Assembly (NCBI GenBank): GCA_017431345.1
Contig: JAFRLH010000065.1
Span: 92,524 to 156,523 of the forward strand
Source of the DNA: Lachnospiraceae bacterium
Lineage (GTDB): Bacteria; Bacillota; Clostridia; Lachnospirales; Lachnospiraceae
Length of the DNA stretch: 64,000 bases
Direction: 5' to 3'
Translations under genes and position numbers: made by a program
Part shown: positions 17,298 to 26,079 of the stretch, piece by piece
How the letters are laid out: the number at the start of each line of letters is the position of its first letter
How positions within the stretch are numbered: position 1 is the stretch's first letter
The notes under the pieces: generated by a model
The model's input: only the letters and a program-made list of their open reading frames with translations
The model's database searches: none
What the model was told of the DNA's origin: nothing

Positions 17298-18107
17298 GTG
17301 AAAAAGAACAGATCATGTTTCATCGGGCTGCTGCTGTTAGCCGCAGTATTATGCCTGACCGCTGTACCGGGACATGCCCATGCAGTCACAGCATCCATCA
17401 GCAGCGGTGCCGCCAGAAAGAACGGACTGGTGAAGGTAAAGAAGAAATATTACTACTATAAGAACGGCAAAAAAGTGAAGAATACCTGGCAAAAAGTAAA
17501 AGGTTCCAAGTATTACTTCGGTAAGAATGGTGCTGCGGCGACCAAGAGCAAAAAGATCGGAAAGACGTATTACGTTTTCAGCACGAAAGGAAAGCTGCTG
17601 AAGGGAAAAGGCGTCCGCGTAAAGAAGATCAGCGGAAAATATTATCAGGTCGATAAGAAGGGCCGTGCGAAGTCCGGATGGGATAAAAAGAATATCTATT
17701 GTTATGCAAAGAATGGTGCCAGGATCAAAAACGATTGGAGCACGGATAAGAAATACTATCTGGATTCCAAAGGAAAAAAGTCGAAGGGGATTATCGTAAC
17801 AGGAGGCTTGAAGGACGACGGAGATACCTATGTTGAACCGAAGTTCGCAGCGCTGGATGAAACGACCGGCCTTGTGAACAAGGAACTGACAAGCAGACTC
17901 AATAAAGCAGCAAAATATGAACAGGATTTCACACCGCTTAAGGAACTTCTTGAGGAACTGGTCGGCAAACCGCTGAAGACCTATTATACCGACGGCTGTG
18001 CCGGAGACGGCAAAGACGGTACACTGGTATATAAGAATTTTACCCTCACGACTTACAGAGATACAGACGGATCTGAGGTGTTCATGGGATTTTATCAGGA
18101 TTTCTGA
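17298..18107 (+). CDS. Secreted protein with wall-binding-type repeats
   Basis: A GTG start behind GAGGAGAGG gives a 269-residue protein with a signal peptide (GLLLLAAVLCLTAVPGHAHA). Residues about 45-165 form five or six tandem repeats of the YYYYKNGKKVKNTWQKVKG type, like choline/cell-wall-binding repeats but lysine-rich. A distinct C-terminal part of about 90 residues (DFTPLKELLEELVGKPL, TYYTDGCAGDGKDG) has no family I recognise. It probably sits on the cell wall. It opens the cluster of envelope genes 17298-23288. Confidence 0.75.
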   Translation: MKKNRSCFIGLLLLAAVLCLTAVPGHAHAVTASISSGAARKNGLVKVKKKYYYYKNGKKVKNTWQKVKGSKYYFGKNGAAATKSKKIGKTYYVFSTKGKLLKGKGVRVKKISGKYYQVDKKGRAKSGWDKKNIYCYAKNGARIKNDWSTDKKYYLDSKGKKSKGIIVTGGLKDDGDTYVEPKFAALDETTGLVNKELTSRLNKAAKYEQDFTPLKELLEELVGKPLKTYYTDGCAGDGKDGTLVYKNFTLTTYRDTDGSEVFMGFYQDF

Positions 18108-18149
18108 TTTATTCCGTTATATTATTCATTATAGAAAGAGGAAAAAAGG

Positions 18150-18761
18150 ATGAAGAAAAAACTGTTGGCAACCGTATTTGCATTATTCGCACTGACACTG
18201 CTGTTTTCTCTTGCGCCGGCAAGCGCGCAGGCTATCTCGTTCAAGAAAAGGATCGCAAAGGAAGTAAAGAAGGTCGGACTCGGGAAAGAGGATTCGGATA
18301 AGGAAAAACTGAAGAAGATTTTCCAGTATGTTTCTCTGAAGGAAAAAGACAGCAAAGGAAATATAAAGAAAGAGAGATTCGGATATGATCGGCCGTATAC
18401 CTTTGCAAAGGATTCCAAACAGAAGAACTGGACCCAAAAATATGCCAAGAAAATGCTTTTGAAGAAGAAAGGCAGCTGCTATCAGTATGCGGCCCTTTAC
18501 GGCTACATGGCTTTAAAGGCGACCGGCCTAAAGGTCCAAGTCGGTGTCGGTACTACAAAAGGATATGGCAATCCCAACCAGCCGCATGCCTGGACGGAAG
18601 TAAAGATCGGTAAGAAATGGTACATTTATGATACCATCATGGATAAAAACTCTCCCCTGGTGAAAAAACCGCTTACCTACTGCGCCAAAAAGAAGACCAG
18701 CAAAGTGAAAAAGCAGTACTATACATACAGAGGCGCAAAGTATTATACTCTTAAATTCTGA
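18150..18761 (+). CDS. Secreted transglutaminase-like protein
   Basis: A 203-residue protein with a signal peptide ending near SAQA. The transglutaminase-like triad is visible: Cys in KKGSCYQYAA (about 112), His in PHAWTEVKIG (about 150) and Asp in YIYDTIMD (about 165). Such papain-like proteins can act as peptidases or cross-linkers outside the cell. Spacing of 42 bases to the previous gene with RBS AAAGAGGAAAAAAGG suggests one operon. A second family member with wall-binding repeats is at 22509. Confidence 0.8.
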   Translation: MKKKLLATVFALFALTLLFSLAPASAQAISFKKRIAKEVKKVGLGKEDSDKEKLKKIFQYVSLKEKDSKGNIKKERFGYDRPYTFAKDSKQKNWTQKYAKKMLLKKKGSCYQYAALYGYMALKATGLKVQVGVGTTKGYGNPNQPHAWTEVKIGKKWYIYDTIMDKNSPLVKKPLTYCAKKKTSKVKKQYYTYRGAKYYTLKF

Positions 18762-18821
18762 CCGATCAACTGACAGGGTGCAAACGGCAGCAGAAGCTGC
18801 CGCTGCTTCCGGGGAGTGTTT

Positions 18822-20216
18822 ATGGTATTCAGTTCACTGACTTTTATATGTATTTTCCTGCCGGCAGTCATCCTGGGCTGCCGGATTTTGCCGTCCATAA
18901 AGGCGAAGAATGCACTCCTGCTGGTCGCCAGTATCCTTTTCTATGCTTACGGAGAGCCGGTCTATGTTCTTTTGATGATCGGGAATGCACTCTGCAATTA
19001 TCTGTGGGCAATCCTGATGGAAAAATTCCCCGAGAGAAGGAAAGCAGTCCTGGCGATCGGCGTGATCCAGAACCTCGGTGTTCTGTGCATCTTCAAATAT
19101 GCCGGGTTCCTTGCGGAATCCTTCAACAGCATTACCGGTCTGGGGATCCCTGTTCCGCAGATCGCCCTTCCGATCGGCATTTCCTTCTTCACTTTCCAAG
19201 CCATGTCCTACATGATCGATGTGTACAGAGGCGACTGCAGTGTACAGAAGAATTTCGGCAGACTGCTGCTTTACATTTCCTTCTTCCCGCAGCTGATCGC
19301 CGGACCGATCGTAAAGTACCACGATATTGAAGAGGAACTGCTGAACAGAAAGCAGAGTATTGACGGCATGGCCCGCGGAATGCGCCGCTTTATCTGCGGC
19401 CTTGGCAAAAAGGTGTTGATCGCGAATACGCTGGGAGCAATGGTCGACGGCCTGTTCGCTGCGGGGACCGGCGACCTGAACATCATCACCGCCTGGATCG
19501 GAACAGCAGGATTTTTCCTGCAGCTGTACTTTGATTTCTCCGGTTACAGCGACATGGCTATCGGTCTGGGATGGATGTTCGGCTTCCATTTCAGGGAGAA
19601 CTTCAGCTATCCGATCATTGCCGGCTCGATCAAGGATTACTGGGCCAGGTGGCATATCTCACTGACGTCCTGGTTCCGGGAATATCTATATTTCCCGCTT
19701 GGCGGCAACCGGAAAGGCAAGGCAAGAACAGTCATCAATAAGTTTATCGTTTTTACCTTGTCCGGTATCTGGCACGGCGCCAATGTGACCTTCCTGCTTT
19801 GGGGTATCTACCACGGCCTTTTCCTGATGCTGGAGGAAATCTTCCCGGGTATCCGGAAAGAAGGCGGCTTGCTGAAAAAGATCCTGGTGCACATTTACAC
19901 GCTGATCGTTGTGTTTGTCAGTATGGCGATCTTCCGGGCAGATGATATAGGGACGGCATTTATCTGGATCGGCAATATGTTTGCAGGCATGAATTTCTCA
20001 CCGGCAGCCATGAGGCTGGTGATGGCGCAGCTGACGCCGCTGAATATTGTTACCTTTATCATCGGATGCTTTGCAGCAACGCCCCTGATCAAGCCGCTGG
20101 CCTGCAGGGCATGGGCAGAAAAGGCTTCGTATATCATTACACCGGCCATGCTGCTGCTTGCGCTCGTGTTCCTCGCAGGCGGGACATACAACCCGTTCAT
20201 TTATTTCAGGTTCTAG
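18822..20216 (+). CDS. MBOAT family O-acyltransferase (AlgI-like)
   Basis: A polytopic membrane protein of 464 residues with the MBOAT active-site histidine in LSGIWHGANVTFLLWG and the AlgI-like segments FFPQLIAGPIVKY and FDFSGYSDMAIGLG. Relatives move acetyl groups across the membrane onto exopolysaccharide or wall polymers. I chose ATG 18822 after GGGGAG; the GTG at 18816 overlaps that site. The next gene encodes the typical DHHW/AlgJ-like partner, so the pair should O-acylate a surface glycan. Confidence 0.9.
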   Translation: MVFSSLTFICIFLPAVILGCRILPSIKAKNALLLVASILFYAYGEPVYVLLMIGNALCNYLWAILMEKFPERRKAVLAIGVIQNLGVLCIFKYAGFLAESFNSITGLGIPVPQIALPIGISFFTFQAMSYMIDVYRGDCSVQKNFGRLLLYISFFPQLIAGPIVKYHDIEEELLNRKQSIDGMARGMRRFICGLGKKVLIANTLGAMVDGLFAAGTGDLNIITAWIGTAGFFLQLYFDFSGYSDMAIGLGWMFGFHFRENFSYPIIAGSIKDYWARWHISLTSWFREYLYFPLGGNRKGKARTVINKFIVFTLSGIWHGANVTFLLWGIYHGLFLMLEEIFPGIRKEGGLLKKILVHIYTLIVVFVSMAIFRADDIGTAFIWIGNMFAGMNFSPAAMRLVMAQLTPLNIVTFIIGCFAATPLIKPLACRAWAEKASYIITPAMLLLALVFLAGGTYNPFIYFRF

Positions 20217-20228
20217 GAGGCAGATGCT

Positions 20229-21605
20229 GTGAATAAGAAATCACTGATCTATTTCATACTGTGTCTTGCGATCTGCCTTCTTCCCGTGCTGCTGATCCCG
20301 GTAAAAGGGAATCAGACTGCTTCGGAGAATAGAAGACTCGCGGATCCTCCTGCTTTCACAGATGAAGAGGGACAGGTCAATGTTAATGTCTTATCGGATG
20401 CAGGAGCGTATTTTGAAGATCATTTCGGACTGCGGAACGAGTGGGTGACCGCTTACGGAAAGATCCTGGCGAAATGTTTTGGCGTGTCATCCCAGAACGG
20501 CGTGATCCTGGGGAAAAATGACTGGCTGTATTATAAGGATTCGCTCACCGATTATCAGGGCGGATATGACCTGAACGACCGGCAGCTGTTCGACGCAGCC
20601 TGGACAGTAAAGATGATCCAGAATGAAGCCTATTCAGAGGGCATGGATTTCGCATTCATGATCGCGCCGAACAAGAACTCTCTGTATGATCAGAACATGC
20701 CGTATTATTACACTTCCTACAGGGAAGATCATAAGAACTATGACAGGCTCATGCCGCTTCTCGAGCAATATGAAGTGAACACGGCGGATGTAAAGCGTGT
20801 TCTGACGTCTGATGAATACAAAGATGAGATCCTTTATCATGAGAGAGACTCTCACTGGAACAACAAAGGCGCCGCGCTCGCTGCGCAGACGGTGCTGGAT
20901 GCGTCAGAGACGGACCACCCTGTATTTACGGAAAGAACGGAAACGATACGGGAAGATTTCACAGGAGATCTGGACGCCATGATCTTTCCGGCTGCGATGA
21001 AGCCGGAAGCCGAGATCTATTATGAACCGGCCGGAGAGTTTACCTATGTGGAAGAAGTAGAGAACAACTTCGCACCGCAGATCTATACGGAAAGCGATTC
21101 CGAGAACGGCAATCTGCTGATGTACAGAGATTCGTTCGGCAATGCGCTTGTTCCTTATATGGCAGAATGCTTTGCATACAGTCATTTCTCAAGAGGAATC
21201 CCCTATCAGATCACGGATGATATCTACGACGATGAATGTGAGACACTGATCATTGAAAGAGCGGAGCGCTTCATTCCGGAGCTGGCCATGAATGCGCCGA
21301 GAATGCTGGCGCCGGTCGTTTCCGGCAGGCTGCTCAGTGAAAGAAATTATGAAAAATCGATTTCAGGACTTGCAGAAGAGGAATCGGATATTTATACTAT
21401 AGTAACCGGTGATTTGCCGGAAGACATCCCTGCTGATGCAAGAATATTTGTAAAAGTGAACGGAGAAGTCAATTATGAAGCATTTCCGGTCACCGATGAA
21501 AGCGGGAAGGAAAGTTTTTCCCTTATGCTGATAACGGAACTGCTTTCCGATCAAAATACATACGAACTCTGCCTTGTTCCGGCCTCGGAAATGATGGAAG
21601 AGTAA
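20229..21605 (+). CDS. DHHW family SGNH-like protein (AlgX/AlgJ-type partner)
   Basis: A 458-residue protein with an N-terminal membrane anchor (YFILCLAICLLPVLLIP) and an extracellular domain. It has ENRRLADPPAF, YFEDHFGLRN and HERDSHWNNKGA, the DxHW motif of the AlgX/AlgJ group that completes glycan O-acetylation outside the membrane. A GTG start lies 13 bases behind the MBOAT stop with AGGAGG between. The final 100 residues are a smaller beta-rich region of unknown role. Confidence 0.85.
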   Translation: MNKKSLIYFILCLAICLLPVLLIPVKGNQTASENRRLADPPAFTDEEGQVNVNVLSDAGAYFEDHFGLRNEWVTAYGKILAKCFGVSSQNGVILGKNDWLYYKDSLTDYQGGYDLNDRQLFDAAWTVKMIQNEAYSEGMDFAFMIAPNKNSLYDQNMPYYYTSYREDHKNYDRLMPLLEQYEVNTADVKRVLTSDEYKDEILYHERDSHWNNKGAALAAQTVLDASETDHPVFTERTETIREDFTGDLDAMIFPAAMKPEAEIYYEPAGEFTYVEEVENNFAPQIYTESDSENGNLLMYRDSFGNALVPYMAECFAYSHFSRGIPYQITDDIYDDECETLIIERAERFIPELAMNAPRMLAPVVSGRLLSERNYEKSISGLAEEESDIYTIVTGDLPEDIPADARIFVKVNGEVNYEAFPVTDESGKESFSLMLITELLSDQNTYELCLVPASEMMEE

Positions 21606-21621
21606 AAGGGAGGAAAACAAA

Positions 21622-22464
21622 ATGAACCTGAAGAAAAAAGCGATGTTCATGCTGGCTGTGCTTGCAGCAGGAACCATGATGATGACGGGCTGCACCGGAA
21701 ACAATGGAAAGCCTGCAGAGACAACGGCTGCTGCAACAGAGGCTGTTACCGAAGCACCTGAGACAACCGCAGCTGCTGAGGAAACAACTGCTGCTGCCGA
21801 GACGACTGCTGCCGCTGAGACAACTGCTGCTGCCGAAGAGACGACTGCCGCTGCTGCCGAGACGACTGCTGCCGCCGCTGAGACAACTGCTGCCGTTGAG
21901 ACCACTGCAGCCGCTGAAGAAACCACCGCAGCCGCTGAAGTTGAAGAAGTCACGACCGCTGCCGCTGATGCAGAGGAGACAACTGCTGCGGAAGGTACAG
22001 AGGCTGCTGCCGCTGAATCCGCTGCGGAATCCAAGGCTTCTCTTACGGAAGGAAAGACTGCCGTAAAGAAATACACGACCGGCAACCTGATCATCCGCTC
22101 CACGGCTTCCAAGGACGGCGAGAGACTGGCTATCGTTCCGATCGGCGTAGAGATCGATGTTTACGAAGAAGGCAATGAATATGTTCTGATCAAGTACGAA
22201 GATCAGGAAGGTTATGTATACGAGTCTTATCTGACCACCGATCAGGAAGAAGCGATCCAGGCTTCCAAGGAATATGATGCGGAACAGGCTGCAAAGGCTG
22301 CTGCTGAAAAGAATTCCTCATCCAAGAAATCTTCGAAGAAAAAGAAGAAGAGCGGCGGAAAGAAGGAAGTCAGCCGTCAGAAGTATGATGACTGTGACGG
22401 AAGCGGCCATGGTTACTATGAGATCACTTATTCGGATGGAAGCAAGAAGATCAAAAAATACTGA
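21622..22464 (+). CDS. Lipoprotein with Thr/Ala/Glu repeats and SH3-like domain
   Basis: The lipobox MTGC follows a signal peptide, so Lgt and signal peptidase II should anchor this protein. Residues about 33-135 are a low-complexity run built from TTAAAE units. An SH3b-like domain follows (about 150-212: NLIIRSTASKDGERLAIVP, DQEGYVYESYL), then a Lys/Ser-rich stretch and a short C-terminal segment with CDGSGHGYYEI. The repeats likely act as a spacer through the wall and the SH3 part as a peptidoglycan binder. Start 16 bases after the DHHW gene. Confidence 0.82.
   Translation: MNLKKKAMFMLAVLAAGTMMMTGCTGNNGKPAETTAAATEAVTEAPETTAAAEETTAAAETTAAAETTAAAEETTAAAAETTAAAAETTAAVETTAAAEETTAAAEVEEVTTAAADAEETTAAEGTEAAAAESAAESKASLTEGKTAVKKYTTGNLIIRSTASKDGERLAIVPIGVEIDVYEEGNEYVLIKYEDQEGYVYESYLTTDQEEAIQASKEYDAEQAAKAAAEKNSSSKKSSKKKKKSGGKKEVSRQKYDDCDGSGHGYYEITYSDGSKKIKKY
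21719..22020 (+). repeat. Low-complexity coding repeat (TTAAAE units)
   Basis: Tandem, imperfect units of ACTGCTGCCGAGAC type encode Thr-Thr-Ala-Ala-(Ala)-Glu repeats of the lipoprotein. Unit number is likely to vary by slippage between strains. Confidence 0.8.
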
Positions 22465-22508
22465 TTGACTGATTCTCAGTGTCATCTAAACAAGCGGGGA
22501 TTTTCAGA

Positions 22509-23288
22509 ATGAAAAAACAACAGCTGTTTATATTGATGGTTCTTGCAGTCTGCCTTGTTTCGGCACCGGTTTCTGCCAACGCAAAAAAATATAAGAAGCA
22601 GTGGGTCGAGTCGAAAGGGAATTACCGGTACTATGATGAGAACGGTAAGAAAGTCAAAGGGCTGAAGAAGATCGGCAAAAAGTATTACTGCTTTGACAGC
22701 AAGGGCAGACAGCATCTCGGCTGGCAGAAGATCGGGAAGAATTATTACTTCTTTAAACGCACCGGCGGCAAAAAAGGGTACATGGTCAAGTCAAAGACCG
22801 TGAACCATATTAAGCTTAAAAAGAGCGGAAAGGCAGTAAAATCCTCGGCGGAAAACCGCCTTTACGCTCTCGCGGAAGCGCAGCGGATCGTTGAAGCTGC
22901 CACTGTTCCGGCGGACAAAAAGGAAGTAAAACTGAAAAAGACCTGGAACTATTTTCAGAAGAATTATCTTTACCGGGGAGAACTGAAATTCAGGAACGGC
23001 GCAAACTGGGATGTTTCTTATGCCAGAAGTGTGTTTCTCACGAAGAAGGGCAACTGCTACGGACTCGGCGCCGCCTGGGCGTATCTTGCCGGCGCCTGCG
23101 GGTATGCGGAATCCTATGCAGTTTCCAGCGGAGGACACGGATGGTGCGAGATCAACGGCAGAGTGTATGATCCTTCATGGGCCAGAGTAGATAAACGATA
23201 CAGTTATTACAACATGGACATGAATATGAGCGGAAGGAACAAGATCCCCAATTATAAAAAAGCCGGTACCTATAAGAAGAAGGTCTGA
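22509..23288 (+). CDS. Secreted wall-binding transglutaminase-like protein
   Basis: A 259-residue protein with a signal peptide ending near SANA, two to three wall-binding-type repeats (YRYYDENGKKVKG, YYCFDSKGRQHLGWQKIG), and a transglutaminase-like domain: Cys in KKGNCYGLGAAW, His in SSGGHGWCEING, Asp in VYDPSWARVD. RBS GCGGGGA lies eight bases before ATG 22509; the frame is open further upstream to 22479 but without a good site. It combines the features of the proteins at 17298 and 18150 and closes the envelope cluster. Confidence 0.82.
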   Translation: MKKQQLFILMVLAVCLVSAPVSANAKKYKKQWVESKGNYRYYDENGKKVKGLKKIGKKYYCFDSKGRQHLGWQKIGKNYYFFKRTGGKKGYMVKSKTVNHIKLKKSGKAVKSSAENRLYALAEAQRIVEAATVPADKKEVKLKKTWNYFQKNYLYRGELKFRNGANWDVSYARSVFLTKKGNCYGLGAAWAYLAGACGYAESYAVSSGGHGWCEINGRVYDPSWARVDKRYSYYNMDMNMSGRNKIPNYKKAGTYKKKV

Positions 23289-23305
23289 ACCGGAAGGAAT
23301 GTTTT

Positions 23306-24214
23306 ATGGCAGAAGTACTAGCTAGAGCGGTATCCATGATGGGTATCATCATCCTTGGATATGTACTGAAAGAAAGAGGCTTTCTTAACAGGAGCCTCTT
23401 TCCTGTGCTGTCCAGAATCACGATCAATATTACATTGCCCTGTGTGATCATTTCCAAATTCTCCGATTTTGACATGAACAGAGCTTTTCTGGTGCTGCTG
23501 CCTGTCGGGATCGCGATCAATCTGCTGACGATCCTGATCGGCTACATTTCCGGAGCGCCGGGAGGAAGAAAACAGCGTTCTTTCAACATGATTAATCTGT
23601 CAGGTTTTAATATCGGCGCATTCGTCCTTCCTTTTACACAGGTTTTCCTGGGCGCAGAAGGGGTAGTCGCGCTGTGTGTGTTTGACTGCGGAAATTCGAT
23701 CATGTGTACCGGCGGCACCTATGCCATGGCCTCCATGGTCGCAGGAGAAGGGGAGCGGCAGGGAATCAAAGGCTTCCTGAAAAAGCTTTTCTCATCCATC
23801 CCGATGGATGTTTATGTGATCATGGTGATCCTTTCTTTCTTCCGGATCAGACTTCCGCTGCTGGTCCGTACATTCGCAGGGATCGTCGGAAATGCAAATG
23901 CTTTTCTTGCTATGCTGATCATCGGGATCGGTTTCGAATGGAGAATGCGAAAAGAAGAGGTGAAAGAGACGGTATTTGTTGTAGTCATCCGTTATGCAGT
24001 AGCCGTAATATGTGCTGTGCTTGCTGCAAAGCTGCTTCCTTTTTCATCGGAAGTAATCAAAGCGATGATACTGGCTGCCTTTGCACCGTTATCAGCGCTT
24101 ACACCAGTGTTTACGGAACGTACCGGCGGTGACGTGAGCCTGTCAAGCACCATTAATTCGATTACGATCCTGATCAGTACGATCATCATTACGACTTTGC
24201 TTGTGGTTCTGTGA
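23306..24214 (+). CDS. AEC family transporter
   Basis: A 302-residue polytopic protein, second AEC transporter in the window. ILGYVLKERGFLN, ITINITLPCVIISKF and GFNIGAFVLPFTQVFLG match its paralogue at 10253 position by position. It probably exports or imports small organic acids. It follows the last envelope gene by 17 bases, so it may be read from the same transcript, and is followed by tRNA-Leu. Confidence 0.87.
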   Translation: MAEVLARAVSMMGIIILGYVLKERGFLNRSLFPVLSRITINITLPCVIISKFSDFDMNRAFLVLLPVGIAINLLTILIGYISGAPGGRKQRSFNMINLSGFNIGAFVLPFTQVFLGAEGVVALCVFDCGNSIMCTGGTYAMASMVAGEGERQGIKGFLKKLFSSIPMDVYVIMVILSFFRIRLPLLVRTFAGIVGNANAFLAMLIIGIGFEWRMRKEEVKETVFVVVIRYAVAVICAVLAAKLLPFSSEVIKAMILAAFAPLSALTPVFTERTGGDVSLSSTINSITILISTIIITTLLVVL

Positions 24215-24236
24215 GAAAGCAGTATAATATGGTTAT

Positions 24237-24318
24237 GCAGATATGGCGGAACTGGCAGACGCGCTGGATTTAGGTTCCAGTGGTTCACACCGTGTGGGTT
24301 CGAGTCCCACTATCTGCA
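24237..24318 (+). tRNA. tRNA-Leu (anticodon UAG)
   Basis: A full cloverleaf: acceptor GCAGATA / TATCTGC, anticodon stem CTGGA / TCCAG with loop TTTAGGT (anticodon TAG), a class II variable arm, and T arm GTGGG-TTCGAGT-CCCAC. Discriminator A at 24318; CCA is not encoded. Confidence 0.95.
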
Positions 24319-24344
24319 TTTATCTTTTAAGGAAAGGCAAGCCT

Positions 24345-26060
24345 ATGAGAAAAAACTGGGACAGAAAACTGGAAGAATTTGAGGAAGAACCCGAAAGAGC
24401 CAGACCGGTCAGAAAGGTACGGTCTTTCTGGATCTTCTTTGTTTTTGTGCTTGTCCTGATCGACATTTCAGGCATTTTCCTTGCGTTGAGAGAGCATTAT
24501 TACAGACATCATTTCCTGCCGGGCACCATGGTGAACGGTCAGGATATTTCAGGAAGGACGGCGGAGGAAGTAAAAAATGCCATCTCTGATAAACTCGATG
24601 ACTATTCCCTTACCGTTTTCGAAAGAGATGAGAACGGCGAACGGGTGAGTGAATCGATCAACGGTGCGGAGATCGCGCTGGAGATGAACTTTGACAATTC
24701 TCTCGAAAAAGCGCTCAGGGCGCAGACCCGTCTGGAATGGCTGAAGCGGAAATTCAAACGTTCTGATGCGAATGAACTGACGCTTTCTTCTTCTGTGAAA
24801 TATAACAGGGAAGCCTGGAAGATGAAGCTTGCCGGCATGAAATGCATGTCGGAGGACTTTATAACGCCGCCCAGGAACGCAAAGATCAGTGACTATCAGA
24901 CCGGTGAGGGATATGTCATTATTCCCGAAAGTTATGGGAACCAGCCTGATAAAAAGAGGGTAAGGAAGATCCTTTCCGAGGCAGTCCTTTCCCTTCAGTC
25001 AGAGGTAGATCTTACTGCCATAGAGGGGATCTATGAAGATCCCGCCATACTTTCCGATGATCCGGAACTGAACGAAAAAGCAGAAAAACTCAACCGCTAT
25101 GCCACCATAAAGATCGTATATACTTTCGGAGAGCAGAAGGAAGTTCTGGACGGTGATATTATTCATACCTGGATCCAGACAGACGATGCCGGGAATGTAA
25201 CGGTCGACACTTCTCATGTGACAGATTATGTGGCTTCGCTCAGGAAAAAATATGATACGATTTTCCGTGACAGGGAGTTCATGACCAGCTATGGCGTACC
25301 GGTCACGCTGGAAGGCGGAGAAGACAAAGGCGATTACGGCTGGTGGATGGACTATACGACTGAAGAACAGGAACTGACCGAGATGATCCTGAAAGGGGAG
25401 AGCGGGGAACGGACGCCGGTGTATTTCCAGACTGCGGCGGAATACGGCGAACAGGATTATGGAGACACCTATGTGGAAGTGAACCTGACTGCCCAGCATA
25501 TTTTCTTCTATAAGGACGGCGTGCTTATGCTGGAATCCGACTGTGTTTCCGGAAATGAACGCCGGAAGAACGGAACGCCGGAAGGTGTTTACGGTATTAC
25601 TTACAAGGAACGCAATGCCACCCTGGTAGGAGAAAATTATTCCACCCCGGTTTCCTGGTGGATGCCGTTCAATAATAATGTCGGACTGCATGATGCAACA
25701 TGGCGGAGGAAATTCGGCGCCAATATCAATATGTCTTCCGGTTCGCACGGCTGTGTCAATCTTCCTTACACCGTTGCGAGAGAACTTTATCAGATGGTAG
25801 ATAAAGGAACCCCTGTCATCTGTTATCATCTGGAAGGAACCGAATCGAAGGAAACAACAGAGCAGACCGATGAAGATATTGCACAGTCTGCGATCGATGC
25901 GATCGAAGCGATCGGAACCGTGCAGAAGACGGAAGACTGTAAGAAACGGATCGAAAGAGCAAGACAGCTCTATAACGGTTTGAACGGTACCGGGCGGGGG
26001 TACGTCTATAATTATGATGCACTGAAATCTGCAGAAACAGAATATCGTGCCCTGAAATAA
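24345..26060 (+). CDS. L,D-transpeptidase with N-terminal membrane anchor (YkuD)
   Basis: A 571-residue protein that should cross-link peptidoglycan by 3-3 bonds outside the membrane. A cytoplasmic charged start is followed by one membrane segment (FWIFFVFVLVLIDISGIFLA), peptidoglycan-binding-like domains (about 65-330) and a YkuD domain (about 375-500) with the catalytic motif SSGSHGCVNLP. The tail after 505 is acidic and helical. ATG 24345 follows AAGGAAAGG; the frame is open back through the tRNA, which cannot be coding. Monocistronic by appearance. Confidence 0.9.
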   Translation: MRKNWDRKLEEFEEEPERARPVRKVRSFWIFFVFVLVLIDISGIFLALREHYYRHHFLPGTMVNGQDISGRTAEEVKNAISDKLDDYSLTVFERDENGERVSESINGAEIALEMNFDNSLEKALRAQTRLEWLKRKFKRSDANELTLSSSVKYNREAWKMKLAGMKCMSEDFITPPRNAKISDYQTGEGYVIIPESYGNQPDKKRVRKILSEAVLSLQSEVDLTAIEGIYEDPAILSDDPELNEKAEKLNRYATIKIVYTFGEQKEVLDGDIIHTWIQTDDAGNVTVDTSHVTDYVASLRKKYDTIFRDREFMTSYGVPVTLEGGEDKGDYGWWMDYTTEEQELTEMILKGESGERTPVYFQTAAEYGEQDYGDTYVEVNLTAQHIFFYKDGVLMLESDCVSGNERRKNGTPEGVYGITYKERNATLVGENYSTPVSWWMPFNNNVGLHDATWRRKFGANINMSSGSHGCVNLPYTVARELYQMVDKGTPVICYHLEGTESKETTEQTDEDIAQSAIDAIEAIGTVQKTEDCKKRIERARQLYNGLNGTGRGYVYNYDALKSAETEYRALK

Positions 26061-26079
26061 CAATCGGCCGGAGGTCCTA

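Noticed and set aside
21719-22020. Tandem repeats considered as a CRISPR array
   Set aside because: Units are short, contiguous and in frame with a lipoprotein; there are no unique spacers. No CRISPR array or cas gene was seen anywhere in the window.
21363-22112. Long antisense frame rich in Ala/Ser/Val opposite the lipoprotein gene
   Set aside because: It is the mirror of the GC-rich TTAAAE repeat on the plus strand; codon-repeat regions open frames on the other strand. No ribosome site or family match.
23966-23975. Third copy of GAGACGGTAT, inside the AEC transporter gene
   Set aside because: The surrounding protein is a normal, complete AEC transporter (KETVFVVV), with no module or tail switch. 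One chance hit of a 10-mer in 64 kb is not surprising; it also shows that the decamer alone is weak evidence and that the protein-level seam carries the argument.
24243-24344. N-terminal extension of the L,D-transpeptidase into the tRNA-Leu gene
   Set aside because: The bases are a complete tRNA cloverleaf; the ATG at 24345 with AAGGAAAGG is the real start.
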